Source: Sphagnum magellanicum (lineage: Eukaryota > Streptophyta > Sphagnopsida > Sphagnales > Sphagnaceae). From it: a stretch of 64,000 nucleotides of DNA. A program made the translations under genes and the position numbers. The notes below the pieces were generated by a model that was given only the letters and a program-made list of their open reading frames with translations, was not told the DNA's origin and ran no database searches. Location of the stretch: positions 19,103,223 to 19,167,222 of the forward strand of contig CM038907.1 in assembly GCA_021904315.1 (NCBI GenBank). The letters are read 5' to 3'. This document shows positions 1 to 11,544 of the stretch, one piece after another (within the stretch, counting starts at the first letter, position 1; each line of letters begins with the position of its first letter).

Positions 1-3000
1 TATTGATGTAGATCCTAATGAAGTCTTCCTTGAAGTCCCTAATTCTATAGCTATAGATCTTGGTGAAATTTGGAGCTATGAAATTCCCAATCTGATCCCC
101 AAGTTGATCCCCTAGGGAAGAAACAAAAGCTTGGTGTGGATGGCATTTGGAAGAAACCTTGCAAAAAGTCATATGATTGTAATAAAAAAATTTAAGTAGA
201 ATGGGCAACAATATTACCATGGGCCAAGGGGTTAATGGCTGCTAGTGGGATTATTTAGACTGTGAGGTGTAGAGTTTGCTCCTTGATTGAAAACAAGGAA
301 AAAATTGTCAAATGCATTTATTGAATTTATGTACCAGCAAGTCCAAAAAGCCATTATCCAAACCATACAATTTGCCCAATTCTTGGCATGTACTTGTGAT
401 GAAGCGATAACAATAGATAATGGTTCTTGGATATGTGTCCATGCCTACGGTGGTTTATGGTTGGACCAAAGTCCTTATCTTAATATGTGTTGACTGAATT
501 GTTGATGGATCGAGTTCTCACAACCTCACTCAAGTGATTCTAAACTCTATGATGAAGGGTGAAGGGTTAAACAAGGAAAAGTTATCCACAAAGCTCCTGT
601 GTTTTCGGGTAGATGGAATGGATGTGTTTTAGGAAGGCAAAATTGGAATGACAAAGCAAATCAAACATTCATGGGCCTCATTTTCCATGGGTGTGCATTG
701 TGTTACACACCGCACTAATTTGGTAATGCAATCCCTGGGAGATTTGACCCTCATTGCTAAGATTGAAAGCTTTATGTTGAACATGTATGGTTATTTTAAC
801 CATTCACCAAAAAGACATTTGCAATTCTAGAGACTTGCTCAAACCCTAGAAACAAAGGGGAACAAAATCCTCAAGAATGTCAAAACAAGATGGATGTCCA
901 TGTTTGATCCATTGAAAAGGATCATGGTAGAACACCACCTTTTGCATGCGGTGATGCAAGCTGACTATTCTATAATCCATGTGGCAAAGGTATTTCTATC
1001 TCCGTAAACTGCCATTCTACATCTATGTAACATTCTAGGTTTCTCTATTTTTATGTTATTGATCTAGGTGATTATCATGATAACATGGTCTTTTTTTAAT
1101 GTTTTACAAATCCCAAAAATGATGTATATTGACAATTATTCATTGTGTGGTGTATGTGTAGACCAAATTGGGTCTTCTCTATAATGTTCATATGCTGCTT
1201 GGGATGGTGTGTATTTTGTTGCTTATGGAGAGCATGCAATATGTGCTCAAATTTGCACAATGGGGGGATATTTTCATATCTGGTTTCATGGCTGCAATCA
1301 AGGTATGCCAAGGTTAGATATACAATTTGTACTATGATGCCACTTTGTCATTCTAGGGAGATGAATTTTGGTCCTTCCACGAACTGTTATAGGGTGACCA
1401 CCAACAAATCCACACTAAATGGGTGATTGATTATAAAATAAGGTTTTTCGAGCATCTTGCATTTGTTATAAATGGTGAAAATATATGGGCTCATTGGGTT
1501 GTACTATGCCATGATACAAATGTTATGCTACCGGTGACACAAACTACATTTGCCATAGTGGTACAACTTATGAAAGCTAAATACAAACATAAATCCTTCA
1601 ACCCTTTCTTATTTTTGTTGATATGAGTTTTGTAGATTTGGTTTCATTTAGGTATTTTTAATGAAGTTTGATGCTCCTTTTATCTTTTTGTTTTTGTCAC
1701 ATCCCAAAACCATGAACTATGAAGGTCTTTTTAATTTTCTGCATGTGTCAAATTCTAAAACAAATGAATTTAAATGGTCTTCACCTCTTTTTGCTTCTAT
1801 CAAATTATAGAAGGATGAAATCAGATGGTATTTTTATCTTTCTGCTTTTGTTAGATTCTAGAACCATGAATTTAATTATGATCTTCTTATTTCTTATTTC
1901 TATTAGATTCTATAATCATGAACTTAAGGTATCTTCATATATTTTATTTATGTTAAATTCTGAAACTCTAAACTTAGATAAATCTTCTTATATTTGGCCT
2001 TTGTCAAATTTTGGAACTCTGAACTTAGATCAATTTTCTTATATTTGCCCTCTGTCAAATTCTCTAACCATGAACCTACATGGTCTTCATATGTTTTGCC
2101 TCTATTAAATTATGGAACCATAAACTTAAATGAATATTTTATATTTGGCTTTTGTTAGATTCAAGAACTTTGAACTTAGATCAATCTTCATATGTTTTGC
2201 CTTTGTCAAATTAGATGTAACTCTGAACTTGGATCAATCTTTTTATATTTTGCCTCTGTCAGATTTTGTAACCATGAACCTACATGATCTTCATATGTTT
2301 TGCTTTTGTTAGATTCTAGAATTATGAACTTAGATGAATTTTCTTATATTTTGCCTATGTTAGATTTTGTAACCATGAACCTACGTGATCTTCATATGGT
2401 TTGCCTTTGTTAAATTCTAAAACTATGAACTTAAATGAATTTTCTTATATTTTGTCTCTATTAGATTCTAGAACCATGAAGTTACATGTCTTATTAATTT
2501 TTTGCCTAAGTTAGATTCTAGAACGTTAAACTCATATGGTCTTCTTTTCTTGAATTGCATTTGTGAGATTCCAAAACCATGAAATTGTATGGTCACATAT
2601 TAATTTTCTTCCTTTGTCAAATTTCCATAAACATGAACTAACCTAGTCTTCTTATCTTTTTTCCTTTGTTCGATTGCTAGAACCATGAACTCAGTCTATG
2701 AACCTTTTTGTATTAATTAAGTTCTACCTCTGTCAAATTTCCATAACCATGGATTGTGGTCCAATTTTTTTATGTATTTGCCTAAATGTCTATTTGTAAA
2801 ACCTTGTACTTGGATGGTCTTTTTTTAATTTTTTTGCCTTTGTCATGTTTTATTTTATATTGGATGGCAGAGGCTGTAAAAGGTTTGATAGTAAAATTAG
2901 ATGCACAATTTCTTGAACAAGTAGTCATGGATGCTATGGGGATTGTTTATCCCCAATACTGGTTGCAAGTAGATGTAAATGTGACATTTCTTTGACATCT

Positions 3001-3510
3001 TGAAACACTGAAGAATTTTTATTGCAGCCCATGTCCATGTGGACAACCTAAGGATGAAAAATTCGCCCCTATGGTTCCTTCCATTTTTTTAGGTTGGGAT
3101 TTGGATGCTCAACAAGGCTTGTTTAAGATTGACCATGAAATCCAACATTGTTCAAGCCATGGTTAAAGTCATGGCTTTTGCATTTGACGAGGTTAACCCT
3201 ACCATCATCAATGCTCTCACACACATGTGGTGAGTGATCCATGCATCATACTTGTTATCTAATGTTTTTCCTGAATATTTGAAAGTGGCAGAGAGTGCCA
3301 TGGTTCATGTGTTTGGTTCTATTGAGGATGAACAATGTCTCCATTCTATTGCATTCTTGAAAAACAAAGTGTGGAATAAATTGAACAACCATTTCTAGCT
3401 AGTTGTTTCTATGTATGCACAAAAGTTTTTCACATTTCACAACTTTTTTTATGAGGATACCTATGAAATGTGGTGTAATGTTCAATCGACAAATGGCCAA
3501 GGTTGATATG
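1..3510 (+). pseudogene. hAT-like transposase relic, intron-containing
   Basis: Broken coding pieces on the plus strand follow the order of a plant hAT-superfamily (zinc-finger/DUF4371-like) transposase. Around 225-290 is PWAKGLMAASG followed by a CRVC motif. Around 650-990 are HCVTHRTNLVMQSL, a YFNHSPKRHLQF block and NVKTRWMSMFDPLKR. After an intron-like gap, 1225-1600 has YVLKFAQWGD and PVTQTTFA. After a second, repeat-filled gap ending in a gcag acceptor, 2868-2995 has VMDAMGIVYPQYWL. Around 3265-3480 is the C-terminal dimerisation region, with EYLKVAESAMVHVFGS and FLKNKVWNKL. Several in-frame stops and frame changes show it is dead. The 5' end probably lies outside the window. The family call rests on remembered motif order. 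No terminal inverted repeats or target duplications were identified. Confidence 0.6.
1697..2865 (+). repeat. Degenerate ~51-bp tandem array inside the transposase relic
   Basis: A motif close to gtcaaattctagaaccatga, followed by acttagatggtcttcatat and a TTTGCC run, recurs every ~50-55 bp (for example near 1747, 1799, 2004 and 2055). About twenty diverged copies are present. The array ends just before the gcag acceptor-like site at ~2868 where transposase homology resumes, so it occupies what was an intron. Short open frames across it are repeat by-products. Confidence 0.75.
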
Positions 3511-5208
3511 TTTAAATTTTATTGGTGATTTCATGCCCCTTTTTTCAAATGCATATTGTTGGATAATACTTTTTACCTTAGGTTTATAGCCATATTTTTT
3601 TGCCAACATCTAGTGCAAATAGCCAAATATTGATGGATTTGGGGCTTTAATAGCCAAAGGATATAACTAAAAAAATATGCCTCATAGCCACCATGGACTT
3701 TGTGGCTTTTTATGTAATTGTCCAAGGGCCTTTTTATAAAAATGGCATTTGCCAAATAAATTTTGGGAATATTTTTAAATTTTTGCCATATGTGTTTTCT
3801 ATTGGTATAACTTTTTGCCACATTTGCAACAACCCAAAAATGAAAAAAAAGGTTGTTACAAAATAAAGACATTTTAATAAATCTCAATATGAAATGTTGA
3901 TAGTTTGCATTTAATGCACAAGGTTAGAAAGTAATTATAGTAGTTGTATAATTAGGAACAATGAAAATATATGTAGCAATAGTGGAGGTGCTTAGGAAAA
4001 AGGAAAGACATGATGAAACTTAGTTTACCACCCAAATTGATGATGGTTTTCTAAGTTTCACCCTCCCTTGAATGTTAATGTATTTTTTTGCAGGTTTTTT
4101 TAAAATCTTACATTGTGTATGACCAAATTTAGGGTTTTGGTTATTTGGTTTTCTTACTTTACAAATAATTCTATTGTATAACCATTCTTTCTCTCTTTCA
4201 CATGCTTTTGTTTTGCTTTGAATTTCTTGATTTTCGATTTTGTGTCATCATTAATGCAATTGTTTTCATTTTCCTTTGTGCTTAAAAGTTGTTTCATACA
4301 CCCTTATTTTAGTAATGGCCTCACCCTTGGGCTTTACCCACATCAAAAGAATGATTTATTGAATGATGCCACTAAGGCAAGGATCACACATTTATTTGGG
4401 TTTATAACATTTTAGTGTTAAAAGTGGTTTTCACCTTATGGACATGAAGAAAAACATGAACTTAGTTTGAAATCTAAATAATCTTGAATTAATATACATA
4501 TCATCTTTGACCTCAATACATTGTATGAGTATTTGAAGTGGTAATGAGCAAGGGGTCCCCAATTGGTGGGAGTTGGGAGGTAACAACACACATTATTATA
4601 CGTATGTTTCATTCAAATCTAGAGTTTGTGTTAAATGTCCTAACATAAGGGTTATCATCTCATTAACTTTTACCAAACATGGTGCACATTACATTCACAC
4701 CTTAAGAAAAAAAAGTTCCAAAATTGTTGATTTTTTATTATTGTAGGTAACTTTCATTGTCATCCATTCACACTTAAGGCAAGGTAAATTTCTTTCTCCT
4801 CGCATGTTTTACCTTCATTCTTCTCTTTTTTCTTTCATCTTGCGACAATTCTTTATATAATATTATTTGCAACAAATTAGTGTTAGAACTAGTTCTTTTC
4901 AACAAGAAGAATAATGTATGAATAGTATTATCATTATTATTAGTTTTAATTTTCTTTTTTTCAAACCTTCACATTGGTAAAGGAAAATGAAAGCAATTGC
5001 ATTAGTGATGACGACATGTAGGTAGGTAGAAGAACCAAAATGTGTGGTGAAGAGTTGAACCTTCGAAAAAAAGCCTATGCAAACAAACATATATACATCA
5101 TCAAAGAAGCCCAAAAAAATGATGATGATGCAAAACATCTTCGTGGAACAATTGTTGAAGTAGATCTTTAAAATAATTGGGATATAACAAGTTTCGTATT
5201 TATTTTGA
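3511..5208. other. AT-rich intergenic DNA, no gene recognised
   Basis: Both strands were read and no domain, splice pattern or RNA gene could be supported. The minus-strand open stretches at 3573-3887 and 4899-5228 have no recognisable motif and follow the local base composition. Confidence 0.6.
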
Positions 5209-5957
5209 CTAGTGTGAACCCGGTGCATAATGCACCCGTGCCCCCCCCCCCTTACTTACTTCGGACCGGAACAACCTCTCCTCTTACATGGTTGTTGTGA
5301 ATGCTCCTCGGAGCTGCTGGCCATACGTCATCCAAAAAAAAAAAGATAAAAAAAGAAGCAAATACGTAGCCTTAGATTTTTCCGAAAAAACAAATCCAAA
5401 AAAAAAGATAAAAAAAGAAGCAAATACGTAGCCTTAGATTTTCTGCCCATTTCTTATTTTTTATTTTTTATTTTGTTTCTTCATTTTTGTTAATTTAAGA
5501 GAAGGGGAGAAAAATCCGAAAAAACAAATCCAAAAAAAAAAGATAAAAAAGAAGCAAATACGTAGCCTTAGATTTTTCTGCCCATTTCTTATTTTTAATT
5601 TTTTAATAAAAAAGATAAAAAAAGAAGCAAATATGTAGCCTTAGATTTTTCTGAAAAAACAAATCCAAAAAAAAGATAAAAAAAAAAGCAAATACGTAGC
5701 AGAATCGGTCTTTGCGGCTCATTTCTGGGGGGTTGCAGAATCGGCATCGCAGAGACCGTTAACGGGTCGGAACGCCCTGTCACAGACGGATAGACGGATG
5801 GACAGTTGTGTAGAAATCAAACGGGTTTCCTGGGGGTGCCAATTCCAGACGAAAATGCTTTTCCCTATGGCCGGTTCCGCAGTAGAAACATAAAAAATGA
5901 TTATGTAGCAGAACGTCACGTCACAGATGGGAAGATGTAATGAATTAATATATAAGA
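5209..5957 (-). mobile_element. Non-autonomous Helitron, 749 bp, both termini visible
   Basis: Read on the minus strand, the element starts TCTTATATATTAATTCA (complement of 5941-5957), preceded by A. It ends in a GC-rich hairpin (complement of 5218-5240, GGGTGCATTATGCACC core), a short spacer and CACTAG, followed by T at 5208. A TC start, a subterminal hairpin about ten bases from a CTAG end, and insertion between A and T are the diagnostic Helitron terminus features. There is no coding capacity. The interior is a set of A-rich repeats plus a more GC-rich segment at 5700-5930. No terminal inverted repeats or target duplication are seen, as expected for the class. Confidence 0.8.
5335..5700. 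repeat. A-rich tandem repeats inside the minus-strand Helitron
   Basis: The block agaagcaaatacgtagcctt, flanked by A-rich AGATAAAAAA and CAAATCCAAAA tracts, occurs about five times between 5335 and 5700. Spacing is irregular (about 60-130 bp) because some copies carry an extra T-rich insert. It is internal to the Helitron at 5209-5957. Confidence 0.75.
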
Positions 5958-8885
5958 TTTAAGCACATTTTAACTCTTACATTAACAAATGAAAATTATT
6001 GTTATAAAATAAATGACATAATTTGAACTATAATTATGCTTTAAATTCTATAAAATCAATTCATATGTCAAAATATAAACCTCACATATTTTACACCTTT
6101 ATTGAAAAGAAAAGAAAATTTAATTTTCATTTAATCTATGTTTATTTTCAAAAACCAAAATGAAATAAAAATAGTAGGCCATGTAATTTGTCCATTCGCT
6201 AACTAATAAGCGTGTAAAAATACATTCATCTTTTTACACTTGATATTACAAGATCAAGACTTAAGAAAAATGTTGTAATCTTTTTAATGTGAAAATTCAT
6301 TGAATTCTATTAATGTCAATAATGATAATTTGTCCTTTTTGCCTATATTGTATCATCTTTGAAACTATGAACCTTATATGAATGTCAAGTATTTAATAAG
6401 ATATGTTTATGTGGCACTCATAATAAATACAACCCCAAAGGTGTGAAATATATTCATGTGAAAGATAATGTCAATGTTGTGACCCCACAATTCATACAAT
6501 TAATCATGATTTTTTTTTCAAGATGAAAATAAGCCAAAGATTTAAAATTACAACAATCCAAACATGCCTTCTAGAACTATCATGAGTTTAGTGAAATGAA
6601 ACACACCTCTACACATAGTAGGAAAACATAATGGGAAATTGGTGGGAATCAGTGGGACATCCTTTCAAGGTTCTTAAGGTGGACTCCCATTTTGCAAGTG
6701 GAGTTTTTTCAAGAATTTCAAATGTTCAACGTGCCATTTGAGTATCAATATATATATAAATTATATATATAGTGAGCTTTTTAAATCAATAAGAAAGTTT
6801 TAATTTTAGCCAAAATGTGAAACATAATTAGGTGGATAGTTTGAATTGTCACAAGTAATTTATTTGGATTTTAGAATATAAAATGTAAAGTCGTATCCAA
6901 CCTCAACATTGTTAGTTTTGAATTATTCATGTTGTAATATATTTTAGTGGGAATCATATTTAAAATAATGAGTGAATTCCAAGAAAAGAGTGAATTTGTA
7001 ATCAACTTATAAACTAATAACATTGTTTCTATTAAATCTACATGTGAACTCAAAAGTAAAACATAATAATATCAAATAAAAAGTTTAAAAAGGTTTCAAG
7101 TGTGTAAAATTAAAATGCATTGAAACTCTTCCAATATAAGAACTTTCAATTTATAAAATGAATTTATTTAAAAAATCACTTCAATCATTGGGAGTCCATG
7201 TCACATTAAAAACCACAATTAACTTTCAAATGGATTTTTTGAATAATCACATGTCTAATGCTATATATAAAGGGTGATTTACCAATATCTTTTACCAAAA
7301 GTAAAAGGGAATGTGCATGGGATGACATAATTTACTAAATGTTACATTGTGACAATTTTAATTATTGTAACATATGAACTTTCAAATGCCACTTTTGAGC
7401 TTTCTAACCATGCTTTTATTTTAAACATGGTGGATTTGAAATATCAAAATAGATCTACTAGTTAGAAGTTATAAGTATTTGGAAAATCATGGTGGGATTG
7501 AAAATTTTGACTCTTCAATTAAAGTGCAATTTGGGGGACCAAATGATGTTCAAAATCTAAAGTTGATATGACATTCAAGAGTCATGAGATAAAACTTTAG
7601 ATCATCCCAATCAAACATAGTTTGAGAAAGTTATGACATTTAAAAGTTTTTAATGTCTAAACTTATTAATTTTGGAATCTACATGTTTGGAAGCTTTTGG
7701 GAAAGAACCACTTTTGATGCACATCCCATGAGGAGCTACAAAGTGTAATATACAAAGAATGTTTGCTTTTGAAAGTGGTTCAAGTTGTGGTGAAGTCTAT
7801 GTGGATCCATGGATATTTCATGTTCCAACTTTGACTCCAATTGCATTAATCACCTTTTAGTTTTCATCTATGTAATTAATGTGATCTTGAGGTGAATGTG
7901 AAGTTCTTTGGGGGCACCTTAGTATATTTGTGAATTCAAGATTTAAGAGTCGAATGAAAAAACACATATGTGAACCATGTAAAATCCAACTTTATGAATG
8001 ACAAATTTGAAAGCATCATACATTGCATATTCATGTGTTTTTATGCATCAAATGCCATGTGAACACATCACAAAAGTAGTTATTCATTGGATCAATATAT
8101 ATAGGTAGATTCCATACAACAACAAAAAGGTCAAATAACAAAAGATGATAGAAACCTAATTTGAATATATATATATATATATATATATTTCTTGCCTAAC
8201 TTCTTATCTTTAGTTTAGAGTTGGAAAGATAGTAAATTGAATACATAAATCACTTGTTAAAGATGGATGCAAGTAAATGTAAAGTACAAACAAAACCCAT
8301 TATATAATAGTAATATATTGAATTTTTTCACTCGAATGATATATATTTTTTACTTTTTCACTATTTTACATTAATTTTTAGATTTATTTATTTATAAATC
8401 TTGTGTTGTGTTCAAATAATTATGAAATACATGCTAAACATGTTTTGAAAAATATAAAGTAGAATATGCTTTTGATGGTGCCCTAAAAAAAATAATGAAT
8501 TCTATATTGTAACCAAGTATAAGTATATTCAATTGAATATTTTGCATTAAAATAACTCAAACATAAATTTAGCATCCATTTTTTATTTACTTTTTGGGTT
8601 CATTTTTGAAAGAGGTTTTCCAAATAAATTTATAAGCCCAATAAATGGCTTGGATGATTTTTAACATCATACCTCCACCTATTTTGATTCTTCTTTATTA
8701 CTATCATATGCATGATATGTGATAAACATGTAGACATATATTTTTGTGTCTACTTTACCAAGCTTATGTATCAAAATTTGGCCTATCTTGCTTTGTCAAC
8801 CCTAATTTAATATTCCTTCAACTCATGCACATTACTTTTGTTTGTTGATCTTAGCTTTGAACCTATATTATTGAATCCAAAATCA
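5958..8885. other. AT-rich intergenic DNA with a TA microsatellite
   Basis: No coding motif was found on either strand. The stretch is very AT-rich, with a (TA)n run at about 8165-8188 and a shorter AT palindrome near 6750-6772. It ends at the A that precedes the outer Helitron insertion. Confidence 0.6.
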
Positions 8886-9119
8886 TCTCTTATCTCTTAT
8901 ATTAAAAGAACGATGAAGCCTCCCTTAACTCCGCGCGATGAAGCCGCCCCTGAAGCCGCGCGATTAAGCCGGCCCTGAAGCCGCTCACTCTGGCCCACTG
9001 TGATCTGATGGAAACTGGTGTTCAGGCATCCAGTGGATGGATGGTGCGTCGGCGGGTGCTGAGTCGCTCTGGCCCAGAAGCCGCCCCTGAAGCCGCTCGA
9101 TGAAGCCTCCCCTGATTCA

Positions 9120-9765
9120 TGGCTTTTTTTTTCCTTGCTCTCACTTTTTTTCTGGGCCATTTTTTTTCCTTGCTCCCACTTTTTTCTTGGGCCTTTTTTT
9201 TTCTCTCTTTTTTCTTTTAGCAGCAAGTGGAAAAATATAAAGAACTGCCTTGCTGTCACTTTTTTCTTGGGCCTTTTTTTTTCTCGCTTTTTTCTTTTAG
9301 CAGCAATTGGAAAAATATAAAGAACTGCCGAGGAGAGAAAGAAAACGAGACACACATGGGAGCGAGGGAAGGAAGGAGGGAGCCAGGTTGCCTGCCCGGT
9401 GGAGTGCATACGTGGACGGAACCATACGGGTTCACTTTTTTCATGGGCCTTTTTTTTTCTCTCTTTTTTTACTTGGTCAGTAGTTTTTTTTTTTTTTTTT
9501 TCCCCTTGAGCCTTTTTCTTATCATGCTTTTTTTTTTCCCTTGCTCTCACTTTTTTCTTGGGCCATTTTTTTCCCTTGCTCTCACTTTCTTCTTGGGCCT
9601 TTTTTATCTTCTTTTTTTTCTTTTAGCAGCAATTGCAAAAATATAAAGAACCGCTGGGGAGAGAAAGAGAAGGAGACACACACACGGGAGCGAGGGAAGG
9701 AGGGAGGGAGCCAGGTTGCCTGCCCGGTGGAGTGCATACGTGGACGGAACCATACGGGTTGTGAT
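9120..9765. repeat. Duplicated pyrimidine-rich and GC-rich blocks inside the inner Helitron
   Basis: The sequence TTTTAGCAGCAA, followed by TGGAAAAATATAAAGAAC or a close variant and preceded by TTTTTCTTGGGCC-type T-rich runs, occurs three times (near 9220, 9297 and 9623). A ~100-bp GC-richer block beginning GGAGAGAAAGA and ending AACCATACGGGTT occurs twice (about 9332-9431 and 9658-9760). The open frames seen here on both strands are low-complexity by-products. Confidence 0.75.
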
Positions 9766-10014
9766 TGACGTAATGGTACCCGGTTTTCGGCAAGATGGAA
9801 TGCCAAAATTTGGCGATTAGGGCCATTCCTTTTCACAAAAAATGTTAGAATGTGTAGAAAAAAATGATTTCAGGTTGAAACAATGAAAATAAATTCCCCC
9901 AAAAAGAACCTAGCAATGTGGTATATAAAGAGGTTTTCGAAATGTAGTTTGTAGTTGTAATTTTGTAATATGTATCGTCAACCACTGCTACTACTACTTG
10001 ACGGGATCGACGGG

Positions 10015-10165
10015 TTAAAGAATCAGAGTGAGAAATGCGAAGGATCGGGCGAGGGGGGGTCGATGGGGTAAAGAACCGAAGTGAGAAATGCGAAGGACCG
10101 AAGCGAGGGGGGGGGATCGACGGGTTAAAGAACCAGAGTGGGAAATGTGAAGGACTGGCAGAGTG
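10015..10165. repeat. Three ~53-57-bp minisatellite units in the inner Helitron
   Basis: Units start with TTAAAGAA (or GTAAAGAA) at 10015, 10068 and 10125 and contain GAGAAATGCGAAGGA and GATCGACGGG. They are diverged relatives of the 51-bp units in the outer Helitron at 10887-11240. This shows the two nested elements belong to one family. Confidence 0.8.
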
Positions 10166-10299
10166 GGGATCGACAGTTGTTTGAAAAGAAAAGTTTTTTT
10201 AAAAAACAAAAAACATCGACCAAACATTGTTGAAATAACACACCCGTGCATTATGCACGGGGCTCACACTAGTATATAGTAAAGGAAGGAAATTCCTTC

Positions 10300-10600
10300 C
10301 CCTGACTCCGCTCGGTACGGACGAATGAAGCCTCCCCTGACTCCGCTCGGTACGGACAGTGGCTACGGAATGGGAAGGAAATAAACCAGGAAGAAGAAGA
10401 AAAAAAAACCTTTGGACAAAGGATATGACTGACGTTAAGACTACGGAACGGGAAGGAAATAAACCAGGAAGAAGAAGAAAAAAAGACCTTAGGACAAAGG
10501 ATATGACTGACGTTAAGACTACGGAACGGGAAGGAAATAAACCAGGAAGAAGAGAAAAAAAAACCTTAGGACAAAGGATATGACTGACGTAAAGACAAGT
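10300..10600. repeat. 78-bp tandem repeat in the outer Helitron
   Basis: Units beginning CTACGGAA start at 10363, 10441 and 10519, exactly 78 bp apart, each with GGGAAGGAAATAAACCAGGA and GGATATGACTGACGT. Just upstream, CCCCTGACTCCGCTCGGTAC also occurs twice. Because 78 is a multiple of three, a 26-residue repeat reads open on the plus strand. I see no reason to treat it as a protein. Confidence 0.85.
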
Positions 10601-10886
10601 ATATACCTTTGGACAAAAGATGTGACTAACATAAGGTGTCACGTGTGGGGAACCTATGGGAACATATTTAGCGCACCATTGGTTGGTTTCAGAAACTGTT
10701 GTTATGAACAAAAAAGAATACCAATGTGGGGTGGGTATTTGATTTTTTTGTAATACCCATATGCTCTGACTATTTGGAAGAAAAAAAACAGAATGAAAGA
10801 ACCATTGGTTCTGGGTATTTGAAAATTTTCAGAATCAAAAGAATCACTTAGGGTATTTCATAAAAAAAAACAAAATCACAAAATCA

Positions 10887-11240
10887 TTAAAGAACTGGAG
10901 TGGGAAATGCAAAGGACCGGCCGTGGGGATCGACGGGTTAAAGAACTGGAGTGGGAAATACGAAGGACCGGCCGGGGGGATCGACGGGTTAAAGAACCGG
11001 AGTGGGAAATGCAAAGGACCGGCCGGGGGGATCGATGGGTTAAAGAACCGGAGTGGGAAATGCGAAGGACCGGCCGAGGGGATCGACGGGTTAAAGAACC
11101 GGGGTGAGAAATGCGAAGGATCGGTTGGGGGGCTTGACGGATTAAAGAACCGGAGTGGGAAATGCGAAGGACCGGCCGGGGGGGCTCGACGAGTTAGAGA
11201 ACCGGAGTGGGAAATGCGAAGGACCCGGAACTTGGGCAAC
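10887..11240. repeat. 51-bp minisatellite, seven copies, in the outer Helitron
   Basis: Units begin TTAAAGAACYGGAGTGGG at 10887, 10938, 10989, 11040, 11091, 11142 and 11194. The spacing is 51 bp with one 52-bp step, and the last copy is partial. Each contains GAAGGACCGGCCG and a G-rich run before GATCGACGGG. Since 51 is 17 codons, open frames appear on both strands; these are not genes. Confidence 0.9.
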
Positions 11241-11544
11241 ATATTGGGAACTCATTGAGAACATAAAGGGAACACATTGGGAACGAGAGAAAAATGAAAA
11301 AAAAAATCCTTCTACCTCCCAGCAAAGCCTTGGGTGAGCACCTAATAGCAATTTAATTCAGTTTCCATGGCCACAAGGCATTTCACTCCTTCAAAATGGT
11401 CCATACTGTGAAGCAGAAGGCCCCATGCCAGATTTTGCTGGACTCCACAGAGGGGTCTAACCCCAAGGTAAGTGGGTAACTGAAGCACCTACGTGGCATC
11501 CTAGGTGGCACACACCTGTGCATTAGGCACGGGGCCCACACTAG

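Larger units (their letters stand above)
8893..10272 (+). mobile_element. Inner non-autonomous Helitron, 1380 bp
   Basis: It starts TCTCTTATATTAAAAG after an A at 8892. It ends with hairpin CCCGTGCATTATGCACGGG (10243-10261), then GCTCACACTAG at 10272, followed by T. These are complete Helitron termini, and they resemble those of the surrounding element and the minus-strand element at 5209-5957. The interior is made of pyrimidine-rich duplicated segments and three copies of a ~53-bp relative of the outer element's minisatellite. No Rep or helicase sequence is present, so it must have been mobilised in trans. Confidence 0.82.
8886..11544 (+). mobile_element. Outer non-autonomous Helitron, split by a nested Helitron
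   Basis: The 3' end is clear: an imperfect hairpin at about 11515-11533 (CTGTGCATTAGGCACGG), then CCCACACTAG ending at 11544 and T at 11545. The body begins TATATAGTAAAGGAAGG at 10273, which lacks the TC start. The missing start is found upstream: TCTCTTA at 8886-8892, preceded by A, directly abuts the inner Helitron. Placing the two pieces side by side gives a start of the same type as the inner element. The outer element is therefore 7 plus 1272 bases. Its interior holds a 78-bp repeat (10363-10600) and a 51-bp minisatellite (10887-11240). There is no coding capacity. Confidence 0.72.

Noticed and set aside
8897..9836. Open frames up to 217 residues on both strands, Lys/Glu- or Phe-rich
   Set aside because: They fall inside a non-autonomous Helitron and are translations of T-rich/A-rich duplicated blocks.
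10199..11258. Repeat-containing open frames on both strands
   Set aside because: They are by-products of 51-bp and 78-bp tandem units, both multiples of three, inside the outer Helitron.
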